From contig BCKT01000003.1 of NCBI GenBank assembly GCA_003116875.1, positions 313,143 through 377,142 on the forward strand: a stretch of DNA of 64,000 bases. The letters are read 5' to 3'. Each line of letters begins with the position of its first letter. Position 1 is the stretch's first letter. Made by a program: the position numbers and the translations under genes. This document shows, in pieces, positions 33,601 to 42,927 of this stretch. The notes beneath the pieces were generated by a model, which saw only the letters and a program-made list of their open reading frames with translations, did no database searches and was not told the DNA's origin. This DNA comes from Takashimella koratensis (lineage: Eukaryota; Basidiomycota; Tremellomycetes; Trichosporonales; Tetragoniomycetaceae).

Positions 33601-35841
33601 ATTGTGGAGAACAACCGGGCGGCGGTGTCTTCCGGTCGCAATCCAGCGATATAATACACCAAGATGATATAGAGCGTTGGCGAGAGGATACTCGGCATGA
33701 GGAAAGAGATCCACTCGGAGATGATATACGGTACGACATCCTGGAGTTAGTTGGGCTTGATCGAAGCTTACGTATAGGTGGTCCTGTGGTCAGCTAGTAC
33801 TAAAGGTAGACGTACCTCTCTCTCTCGGTCAAAGATGATGAGATCGTTGCAGTATTTGTAAATCCCTGGGGTTAAGCAGAACTGTGACAGACTTACAAAA
33901 CACCTGCTGTAGATAGAAGACGCCTGTTGTTAGCCGGTCCTCAATCAGACTCACCTGGCACAAGCTGGAACGAGAGATTTTTCAAACTCTGGATTCCTGT
34001 AGGCGTCTATCGTCAGCTTAGTCAACATCGCGCTTACCTCTGGAAGCTCATAATAGGTCATGCCGATGATGACGCCTAGGATAATACCTTGGCCGAGAAG
34101 ACCCATGATTACTGGCCAGTTTCTATACACGTTTCTATGGGATCGAGAAGTGAGGACGAAGATTTGTTTGAAGAAACCAGGTCGACGGATCTCGCCCTCG
34201 CCTTGGGAGTGAGCGGAAATGGCACGCTCGAGCTGGTCAGTTACAGCGGATCGGGTAGGGACAAGGGGTGTCTCCTCGTCGACTTCTTTCAGGTTCGATT
34301 CGTCGGTGTCAACGGTACGTGATCGCCACGCACGGACGAGCGCGGTGACTCGTTCTCGAGAGATTTCCTCGTTCTCCGTGGTTCGGTTATCCACGGTTGA
34401 TACGTCGATAAGGAAATCTGCCGTCAGCTAGGTCGAGCTTGGACTAACCTAATGGGTTGACACCGCGCTGCACATCGTGGCCGAGGGAAGAGAACCAGCC
34501 GAGGCATTCGCGGCGGAGTCCAGAGTAGACGACTTGGCCCTTGGAGAGAAGCGTGATGCGATCGAACAAGGGGAAGGCATCGGATCGGGGTGCGTGGATG
34601 GAGAGGATGACAGTCCGGCCACGTCGAGCCAGTTGGGAGAGGGTAAGGAGGAGCAGATAGGATGTGAATGCGTCTGGGTTTTAGTTATTGGTCAACTTGT
34701 GACTTACCAAGACCACTAGTTGGTTCGTCTAGTATGAGAACGCTAGGAAGGGTGACTAAAACACAGCCGATGGACAACCGTCGTTTCTCTCCACCCGAGA
34801 TACCTTTACGCAAGGGCCCGCCGACGACTGTATCCGCAGCGTCTCGAAGACCTAATTCATCAATGGTTTGCTCGACGATCTCGGTGATCGCCTCGCGCGA
34901 GAGGGAAGTAGGGAGTCGAAGTCGAGCGGCATAAGTCAGTGTCTCCCGAACTACATAGTTGGTTAGCGGCTTCAACATACCCAAAGACGTACCGGTCAAA
35001 CACTCTACGAGGTAATCTTGTTGCCTAACAAACCCGATCCTTCGCTTCGCTTCATCCTTGCCAAGTTTACGTGGCTCATTCGATCCCGTGATCGCAGCAA
35101 GTCGTCGGCGAGACGAATGGTAAGCTACCTCACCCGTCTCAACGGGTAGTGAGAGTCGGTGCGCTACGGCATTGAGGAGTGTCGTTTTGCCTGATCCCGA
35201 CCCACCGAGACTGATATTGTCAGCATTGCAATTGAATAAGAAACTTACATCGCAAGGACTTCGCCAGAGCGACATTCACATTCGACAGCGTCAAGGATCC
35301 AGCGCTTCTTCTTCTCTTCATCTTCAAGTTCGACTTTCTTCTTTTGCATGAACCTGGATGCCGGATCGCCGATGATCAGTATTGCCTTACGTCCACCGAT
35401 CGCATACTGCTCGCCCTAGACCTCACGCTTTCACCCCACCCCTTCATACCGTCTCTTGATCCCATGCGCAAACACCACCCCATCGCACTCTCAGCACACA
35501 TGCACTCACGATGGCATCTTGAACGACTTGCCCACGGGTACAGCGACTGACAAATCCTTCACGACCAGATCGAACGGTGGTGGTGGGGGGAGGTTGAGCA
35601 GTGCATTCACCCTCCCTTCATTCACTGTATCTGTCTCCCCTGGTTCCTCCCCATCGACACTCGGTTTCTCGATCACCGACATTTCCACCGTTTCGTTCTC
35701 CACCCCCAGTGTATCGGGTGGATGAGAAGACCCCACGGCCGATGCGTCAGTGTAATGGGAAGACCCCTTGATCGGCTCGCCGAGGCTGATGAGAGCCGCC
35801 GCGGACCGACCGGATCCCTCTGCGCTGGGCCCGACCGACAT
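30622..35841 (-). CDS. Full-size ABCG transporter with many 31-nt introns
   Basis: ATP-binding cassette exporter of the G family, arranged NBD-TMD-NBD-TMD as in fungal PDR-type pumps; about 1300 residues from the ATG at 35839-35841 to the TAA at 30622-30624. NBD1 has Walker A GGSGSGKTTLLNAV, signature ISGGEKRRLSIG and Walker B LILDEPTSGL. NBD2 has Walker A GPSGAGKSTLLQLLADR, signature ISGGEKRRLSLAVQ and Walker B VLLVDEPTSGLDSS; the H-loop is ATIHQPRSD. Both ATP sites look intact, unlike many PDR pumps whose first site is degenerate. Hydrophobic segments follow each NBD. The substrate is unknown. The gene has about 29 introns. Eighteen of those I measured are exactly 31 nt and several others 30-34 nt; exons can be as small as 12, 21 and 23 nt. 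No single open frame covers more than a fragment. Confidence 0.88.
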
Positions 35842-36058
35842 TGCTGGGTGGTCGATGTGGTATAAGTCAGGTGTTAGAAGTCGAACGATGAGCTCCAAAA
35901 GTAAATAAGGAAAAACGGGGATGGGATGGGCAGGGACCACATGGACGCGGAGACGGGGACCAAAGCAAGGCGTGCCTGAAAGGACCCCTTTGACTGAATT
36001 CGGCCTTATGCATATCCGCATCGACCCACCGCCCGGTTCATCCGGGTACATCTCAACT
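35842..36058. other. Short spacer, ABCG start to kinase-like B 3' end
   Basis: About 217 bp holding the ABCG promoter and the end of the downstream-oriented kinase-like gene on the same strand. Nothing else is seen. Confidence 0.4.
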
Positions 36059-38014
36059 CTACCAATTCTCCACCATTCTCTCAACCTCGTCCATCTCCTT
36101 GGCCAGTTCTATCTTATCTTCGACCGAGGCATGATCGAAATCGATCAAACGGATCGTGCCATCTGCAGCTCGGCGGATGTGCGACTTGCGAAGACTACGG
36201 TGTCTAATCCCCAGCTGGTGAATCTTCTGGTAGCACTCGAGGATCTCGAGCCTTTCATTAGCCCACGTCAACAACAGACTCACTTTGTCTTCTCATCAAG
36301 ACCGCATCCTTCGGGAGCGACCATCGGCCCGCCATCCTCCATCAGCATCGCGTTGAGATACCTTGAGTACGTAGGGTCCGAGCAAAAGACGTCCCCTTCG
36401 AAATGACCCAGAATCCTTGAGACGCATACCCCCTGGAGCGACTTGAGTCGGTTGTACATGGCCCGCTCATTGTGAATGTCCCTTTCGGCTCGATACAATG
36501 ATCGCTTGCAGATCTCGTGGAGGTCATCGACGACACAGATCTTGAGAACGGCAGTGGTGAGTCCGCCAAAGAGGTCGGGGCGGGAGATGGAGACTCGGTA
36601 GGCATCGCTCTGGTGTCCTGTCCCGATGTACTCGAGGAGGTGGATCCCGAGGTGTTTATGGCGGAGATGGGCCCACCATGACGGACTTGAGGGTGATGGG
36701 GGAGTGGGACGACATGCAAAGGGGTTGGCAAAACCGGAGATGTTCGAGTCGAAGAGAGACAAACAGGTTACCCAATATCTACCGGCGACTTGGAGTTCTG
36801 GTTTGTCGATCGTGATACAGAGTTGAAGACGAGTGGACTTGGTCGTTTTGATCTCCAGCTTGGTCAGATCGGGCATGGTCTCGATGCGGGTCGTTCTCGG
36901 GGTCCCTGAACCGACCGTCGCGTCGAGACTTGACTCTTGCGGGCGTGGAACAAGGGGGGAATCCAAGTACTCGACGGTGGTTTGCTGCTCTCTCGCCACC
37001 TTGGTCGAGACTCTTGCCCTAACCCTTTCTTCCCACATCCCGTCCACCTGGCGCTTCATATCGCCCAACATGGTCTCAAAGACGGATCGCTGTTTTGGTT
37101 CGTCCTCAGCAGCCGCGCGAATACCCATGGCGATGAGGAGCTGGAACCAGTCCGGGTCGCGATCACGATCCATCCTGTTTGAGCTTGGCGAATGGATGTT
37201 GTCGCCGTTATGGCCCGGGTCGCGCAAGTAACGTGGGGAGAGGGTGAGCCTGTACGGAGCAGACATCTCGAGATGGACGGCGTACTCATAGTCGAGGTAA
37301 ATACCTTGGTTGCAGAGGTGAAAGAACATGTTGTCGATCACCTAGAGTCAGCGGAGACGGGTGTTGACTTACCGGAAGGAGCGGGTCGTTTGGATTTGTC
37401 TGAGAGAGGTGAAAGTGTCGCGGTTCAAGGGAGAGGATCGTACCTCCCCTGTCGATCTGGACAAAGTGATGAATCTCAGTCGCATGGGAGCTTGGTAGGT
37501 TGGTGTGGTTGACTAGACTACACACTGAGCTTGCTCCACCGAGGTATGGGTCCGTATGACAATGCGTGTGTCGGGGGACTCTTTCTTCGGTACCTTCCTC
37601 AAAGAATCGTCGGACGAGGAGTGCAGCGGAATCAGCCGCGAATCGACCGCCTGTGAGTCTCAAGGATTGGGGCCATGGCCAGGTCGGGACTTGGGTGAGG
37701 TCGAGCTGGTCGAGCCGGTCGTGGACCCAGGACGGGGTGGAAGGGGTCGGTTTGTCAATGCTCAGTGGGTGAACGAGGGAATGGAGGAGACGTCGGGTAC
37801 GGTGATAAGTTCTGGGTTGAGATTTGGGGTCGTGCGGCTGCGAGAATTTGGGGATAGGGAGGCGGAAGGTGTTAAGGTAAGAGCCAAGAGTGAGGACATC
37901 TGGGTTGAGGGAGGTGGGGGTGGGCGTGTTCAAGAGCTGAGGGTCGACAGGAGGGGAGGGAGGTTGATCTGAGTGGGTGGGAGGGAGGTCGAGTGGTGAT
38001 GTGGTCTCGCTCAT
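36059..38014 (-). CDS. Kinase-like protein, paralogue B (HRD Asp replaced)
   Basis: Second kinase-like paralogue. Exons 37373-38014, 36284-37341 and 36059-36251 (minus) give 630 residues; the introns are 31 and 32 nt. The N-terminal signature LGSYLNTFRLPIPKF and the intron-flanking block VIDNMFFHLCNQGIYLDYEY align with paralogues A, C and D. The P-loop is YIGTGHQSDAYRV and the Lys is kept in AVLKIC. The catalytic loop reads GIRHRSLRKSHIRR, so the Asp expected after His-Arg is Ser, while IRLIDFDHAS keeps the metal-binding Asp. This suggests weak or absent phosphotransfer, although other atypical kinases use alternative residues. It is tandem with paralogue C, its closest relative by block similarity. 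Confidence 0.75.
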
Positions 38015-38339
38015 GATCCTCAAGGTGGCAAGATGGAGGAAGAGTAGTTGAAAGAAAGAGAGTGGAGAACAGAAGGGGGTCGGGTGAGAGTGAGCAGGGA
38101 AGGAGGGGGAGGTGGGGATGGGATGAGGGAGAGGAAGAGGATCGAAGAAGAACAACATTGATCCGGTGATGGTTGATTGATCGATCGCATGTGTATGTCA
38201 CCACACATACGCACACACACATGCTCCTACTCTACATTCAACGACAAGCTACAATGGTTCATGCGGCTATCTCATTACATGGCTACGACTGCACTTATAC
38301 AAGTCACTACCCTTCACCCATGTCCATCCTCTTACCAAG
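38015..38339. promoter_or_regulatory. Upstream region of paralogue B
   Basis: Contains the block GATGGTTGATTGATCGATC (38167-38185) and a short CA/CACA-rich stretch (about 38205-38221). The same block lies upstream of paralogue C at about 40549-40567, next to a longer CA run. It is probably a duplicated promoter element. Confidence 0.55.
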
Positions 38340-40355
38340 TCACCAAGAGTCTAGCATCCCCGTAACCTGCTCCATTTCTCGTTCAAAAGCCTTTGGATCC
38401 GACTCGTTTTTCGCCTGGTCAAAATTGATAAGTCGGATCGTCCCGTCTGCTGCTCGTCGAATGCGCTCTGGGCAAATCCTCCCATGGCATATCCCAAGTT
38501 TGTGGATCTGTTCGTAGCATGCGATGATCTCGTTCCGGATGATCAGCTCGACCTCAACTACTGACCTACTTTGTTGCCTGTTTCAAAGGTACTCCGCGTG
38601 GCGAGACCATGTCCTCGGCGTCTTCCAAGAGCATCGCATCGATAGCCGTGGCGCTCGCTCGGCCGTGGAACAGCTCCCCCTCGAAAAAACCAAGGACTCG
38701 GGGCATGCATTGCCCTTGTAACGATTTGAGTCTTTCGTAAATGGTCCGCTCGTTTCGGATATCAATGATGACTCGATCCCGTTCGCGAGGAGTACGTTTG
38801 AGAGGGTATATGTCGACGAGATCGTCGACGATGCAGGTCTGAAGGACAGCCCTGGTGAGTCCTCCAAAGAGTATTGGGCGACAGACGGCGACTCGCCACA
38901 CGTCGCTGTGGTGACCAGTGCCGAGGTAATTCAGAATATGAAGGCCAATCTCTTTCGGTTGGAGTTTGTGCCACCAAGCCGGCGTGGCGGGCTGAGGAAC
39001 GGGAGGTGGAGGCATGAGTTTTTTCGTGATAACTGAGAAAGGGTTTGATTCGTGCTTAGTCGTGGTAGACTTGGATTTGGTGGTAAAGGGAAGGGGGATA
39101 CCGGAGATGGTGGAGTGGAAGAGTGAAAGACACGTGAGCCAGGATCTGCCGACGACTTGGAGCCTGGGATGGTCAACGGTGATGCGGAGTCGGTGAAGCG
39201 GGCCGACCGAATCCGACCTCTTCTTTCCTTTGGATACGGACGTTGTCACCGTTGACATTGGATCTTGACTCCTATCGAACGCAACGTCTATCCCGCCCGA
39301 CTCGCGTTCGCCCGCGCTTTGCTCGTACTTTTTCTCCCACATCTTATCCATTTGGTCTTTCATCTCTTTCAACATATCGAACAAGAATTTCTTCTCCGCC
39401 GGTTGGTTTCCCGACTTTGACCGCTGTATTGCGCTGCCCTTGAAAAGCATCAATTGGAACCAGTCGATCTCCCGATCTCGGCTGATCCGGGTGTTGTCCA
39501 CGATAACCGGTGTTGCTATGTCGAGACCTTGCTCTGGATCACGCAAGAAGGTAGGTGAGATGATGAGCTCGTGATGTCCCGTAAGCGAAAGCACGACGCC
39601 CGTTTCAAAGTCGGTATAAATCGCACTCCCGCAACCGTGGAAGAACATATTGTCCAAAGCCTAAGGTCAGCCATGAATTGTCAATGTGGACTTGCCCTCA
39701 AAAACGGGTCGAACCTTGAATCCTCGGACAGCTGCATCTCGGGTTCGTCCCATGCTAATACATGACGACCCCAATCGAGCTCGAGAAAGTGATTGACCAC
39801 CTTGACGGGGCGGCTGAGCGGAGGTGGGTTTTCTTCAAGTTCTCCACAAACAAAGCTTGCTCCGCCTAGATACGGGTCGCTTGTCGAATTATCGTACCCG
39901 ATTCGATTTCGGGGCCTGAAAACGGGGTCGAGGTAGTAATGATAGAGAGATTCGAGGCTATCCACTCCAGAGTCCAACTCTGGCCAATGCGGTCTGAAGA
40001 GGAGGTCGAGTTGGTCGAGATAGTCCCGGAGGAGAGAGTTGGCTTGCTCGGTTGACTTGCAGACAATGATCGATTGGGCGAAAGAGTGGAGAAGGCGAAG
40101 CGTTCGGGAGTAGGGTTTGGGTTGGGCGGTCGGGTGTCGAGCCCGGGTTCGTGTATCGAGAGGTGGGAGGCGTTTGGAGTTGAGCCACTCGCCGATGGTC
40201 AAGTTGGAGTAGGCGGTCGTAGGGGGGAAAGTGCGCTGGGTAGGGAAGCTGCGAGGACAAGTCAGGTAGTGCAGGGGAGAGTTGGAGAGAGGGTTGTTGG
40301 GTGGGGCGGAGACGTTGGAGGTGGAGGGGTGAGAGGAGTGAGAAGGGCCGCTCAT
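38340..40355 (-). CDS. Kinase-like protein, paralogue C (predicted pseudokinase)
   Basis: Third paralogue. Exons 39696-40355, 38570-39660 and 38340-38535 (minus) give 648 residues in one frame. The first intron (39661-39695) is GC-AG. The second (38536-38569, 34 nt) must end in CG instead of AG to keep the aligned frame. Family blocks are TIGEWLNSKRLPPLD and ALDNMFFHGCGSAIYTDFE. The P-loop YLGTGHHSDVWRV is followed by AVLQTC, where paralogue B has AVLKIC, so the ATP-anchoring Lys is Gln. The catalytic loop is GICHGRICPERIRR (Asp replaced by Arg), and RLINFDQAK replaces the metal-binding Asp by Asn. All three catalytic positions are lost while the frame stays open. It is either a structural pseudokinase or an early pseudogene with a damaged acceptor. 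Confidence 0.7.
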
Positions 40356-40579
40356 GGTGAGAGACGGGAGGAGGACGGAGGGTAGAAGGTGGTGTGGGAG
40401 AGGGGGGTGGGGGAATGGGGGTGGGGATGAGGAGGTGAGTGGGGAGAGGTAGAGAGTGGAGATGGGAAGAGAGAGGGTTATGGACAGCGATGGTGAGGAA
40501 GAGGATGATGCTGACAAGAACAAGTTGAGATGACGCGGTGATGACTGATGGTTGATTGATCGATCACTGTGTGTGTCAT

Positions 40580-40586
40580 ACACACA

Positions 40587-40625
<39 letters not shown>
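40580..40625. repeat. (CA)n microsatellite
   Basis: An almost pure CA dinucleotide run lies about 225-270 bp upstream of the paralogue C start codon. A shorter equivalent lies upstream of paralogue B. Confidence 0.9.
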
Positions 40626-40682
40626 CACTGTTGTACTCGGCGTATCATTCCCAAGTGACAAAAGTCTCATCCCACCCTCTAC

Positions 40683-40994
40683 TCAATTACGGTGAATGCA
40701 CTCCTTACTGGCTACTACGCAAGTAGCATACTCAACCACTTGCCTCCTTGACTGCCCAAGATTTGAGGCGGGTTCGTTTCCGAGTGCTTCTTGGGTGAGC
40801 CCAAAGATGGGTTTGGAGAGGCGTGAGACGAGGTGGTCGCGGAGGGTGGTTTGGGCGGCGGGAGGGAGCGGAGGGTCGGTGTTAGATAGGTAGCGTCGGG
40901 GGAGCATCGATCGGGTCTGGAGGATGAGGGCTGGAGGGTCGGGAGGGTCGGGAGGGTCGGGAGGGTCGGGATGGTTCCGGGGTCGAGGTGTCAC
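40683..40994 (-). CDS. Possible small unrecognised gene
   Basis: An open frame whose downstream half (SNTDPPLPPAAQTTLRDHLV and SKPIFGLTQEALGNEP) has GC-rich third codon positions and looks coding. Its upstream end is just the translated tandem repeat (Asp-Pro-Pro), so the true start is doubtful. A second candidate exon begins at an ATG at about 41099 on minus (MKRSSPRHRNSS and HPSESYWAAQ) and could be spliced across the repeat, but I could not find a junction in phase. No family is recognised. Confidence 0.3.
   Translation of the reverse strand: MTPRPRNHPDPPDPPDPPDPPALILQTRSMLPRRYLSNTDPPLPPAAQTTLRDHLVSRLSKPIFGLTQEALGNEPASNLGQSRRQVVEYATCVVASKECIHRN
40934..40972 (+). repeat. Tandem GGGAGGGTC repeat, G-quadruplex-capable
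   Basis: About four direct copies of a 10-bp unit (GGGAGGGTCG register) on the plus strand. The runs of three G with 1-2 base loops meet the usual G-quadruplex pattern. Confidence 0.75.
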
Positions 40995-41628
40995 TGTGCG
41001 GCCCAGTAGGACTCGGAGGGGTGGGCAGCGGCAGTCGGCCCACGGGGTGTCGGTATGGTCCGAGAGGAGTTACGATGACGAGGGGAAGAGCGTTTCATAA
41101 CGCGTCGAGTTGATAATGATTTCTCATTGCAAAGATTACAGTCTACTCACTGTTCCTTGTCTCCAGTATCCTCGAGGGCTCTTACCGTGCTGACCACCAG
41201 TCTCTCGTCGCTGCTCGCCATGCTGCTCGGCATGCTGCATCCATCCCTTCCCCTGCCATACACCCCCATGCTCGGCGGCAAAGTGCCACTTTCAGCCTCG
41301 TCGATTTTTGTCACCCTGCAACCCATCCTCCCTACCCATTTTCACGTCCTTCTCACCATTTCACCATTTCACCATCACCCATCCTACCCTCCCCCTCTCA
41401 TCCATCCACCCGTCCTCTCCCTCCCACTCTCTCGGCGACACCCCGCGCGCGCTTCAGACGACCAAGGATAGCCTCGTAGCCCAGAAACAGTCGTTTTTCA
41501 TTCCGGATTTTCTCGCCGTCGCGTTGTCGCCACCGCCCTCGACTCAACCCTCCTCTCTCTCTCAACCCACCCACCTGCCCTCCCACCCTTCCTACCCGCC
41601 TTTAACCCCCCCTCCCCCCCTCCCAACC

Positions 41629-42736
41629 ATGTCCGGCCTCGCGTTACCCTCATCCTCGGCGCAGAGAGAAAACGACGACGGCCGGCTCGTCGAGGCTTCG
41701 GGTTCGCAGACGTATGGGAAATCAGGAGGACCACCGGCAAGACCGCCAGCGAGCGTGCCAGAGATCACCGTGGTCAATGGGATTGTCCCTGTGCTTCAGT
41801 GGGTATTGGCGTGGGCTGGGTGGGACGGGAGGGGAAGAGGGAGGAAGGGAGAGGGAGAGGGAGAGGGAGAGGGTGAGGGCGGGGTGGTCAGGCGAGAGGA
41901 CGGTCGGGGGAGAGTAAAGGTTGGGAAGGGGCCCTGAGGGGTTGAGTCTACTCGATGTCTCCTACTGACTTTCCAGAAACATCGTCGCTACGGTCAACCT
42001 CGAATGCCGACTCGACCTCAAAACGATTGCCTTACACGCTCGTAACGCCGAATACAACCCAAAGGTAAGTCCCACCCGTTCACCCCGCTAAAACCCTAGC
42101 GATTCGCCGCTGTAGTCATGCGTATTCGTGACCCCAAAACCACCGCGCTCATCTTCGCGTCGGGTAAGATGGTCGTGACAGGTGCGAAATCTGAAGATGA
42201 TTCTCGACTCGCTTCACGTAAATACGCACGTATCATTCAAAAGCTTGGGTTTGATGCGAAATTCGCAGAATTCAAGATTCAGAATATCGTCGGATCATGC
42301 GATGTCAAGTTCCCAATCAGGTTGGAAGGTTTGGCCTTCAGTCACGGTCAATTCAGCTCGTATGAGCCAGAGGTGGGTTGAGACTAGAGGTGAAGCTAAT
42401 GAAAGCTCTTCCCCGGTTTGATTTATCGAATGATCAAACCAAAAGTCGTCTTGCTCATCTTCGTCTCGGGCAAGATTGTGCTTACGGGTGCAAAAGTTCG
42501 CGAAGAGATTTATACCGCGTTCAATCAGATTTACTCGGTTCTTGTTGGTGAGTGCAGGTGGGGGAGCGGTCGGGTGGGTGGTGTGGGTGATGTGGATGGT
42601 TGGGCAGGTGGGGAGCGGTGGGGTGGGTGGTGGGCAGAGGAGAGGTGAGGAAGAAGGGTGAAGGGGTGTAGCGTAGTCGGTGGCTCTACCGCTTGACCCG
42701 CGCTAACACACTGCAGAGTTCCGAAAAGAGGCATAG
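41629..42736 (+). CDS. SPT15: TATA-binding protein
   Basis: General transcription factor nucleating TFIID, and shared by the Pol I and Pol III machineries. Exons 41629-41798, 41977-42064, 42100-42372, 42406-42547 and 42717-42736 join to 230 residues. A Ser/Pro-rich N-terminus of about 55 residues precedes the saddle, made of two direct repeats. Repeat 1 is [20 protein letters not shown] to [13 protein letters not shown]; repeat 2 is [18 protein letters not shown] to the end. Characteristic blocks [12 protein letters not shown] and [12 protein letters not shown] occupy equivalent positions in each repeat. The last exon encodes only EFRKEA. The first intron contains a purine-rich GGGAGA repeat near 41850-41877. 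The gene converges on a RING protein gene. Confidence 0.96.
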
Positions 42737-42927
42737 AAGGGGGAAGGGCTTTACTTTCGTGGTCTCTATCAGTCGTCTCAGTGGCTGTCCCAACGTTCGT
42801 CGATTCGTCAACGAGTCGTCCAATCCGTTCCCTCCATATCTCCATTGGCTGGTTTATTCATTGTTGTGTTGTCTATGGATCATGAGTTTCATGGACTTTT
42901 CTGGGCTCAAGCTCCACTGATGCTTAA

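Larger units (their letters stand above)
40356..41628. other. Region between paralogue C and TBP
   Basis: Contains the promoters of both neighbours, the CA microsatellite, and a possible small gene on the minus strand (40683-40994 or longer). Four tandem GGGAGGGTC units lie at about 40934-40972. The last few hundred bases are C-rich leader of the TBP gene. Confidence 0.4.

Noticed and set aside
30622..35841. The 31-nt introns as copies of one introner sequence
   Set aside because: Interior bases differ widely and only splice signals are shared, so copying from one element is not shown; kept only as a hypothesis.
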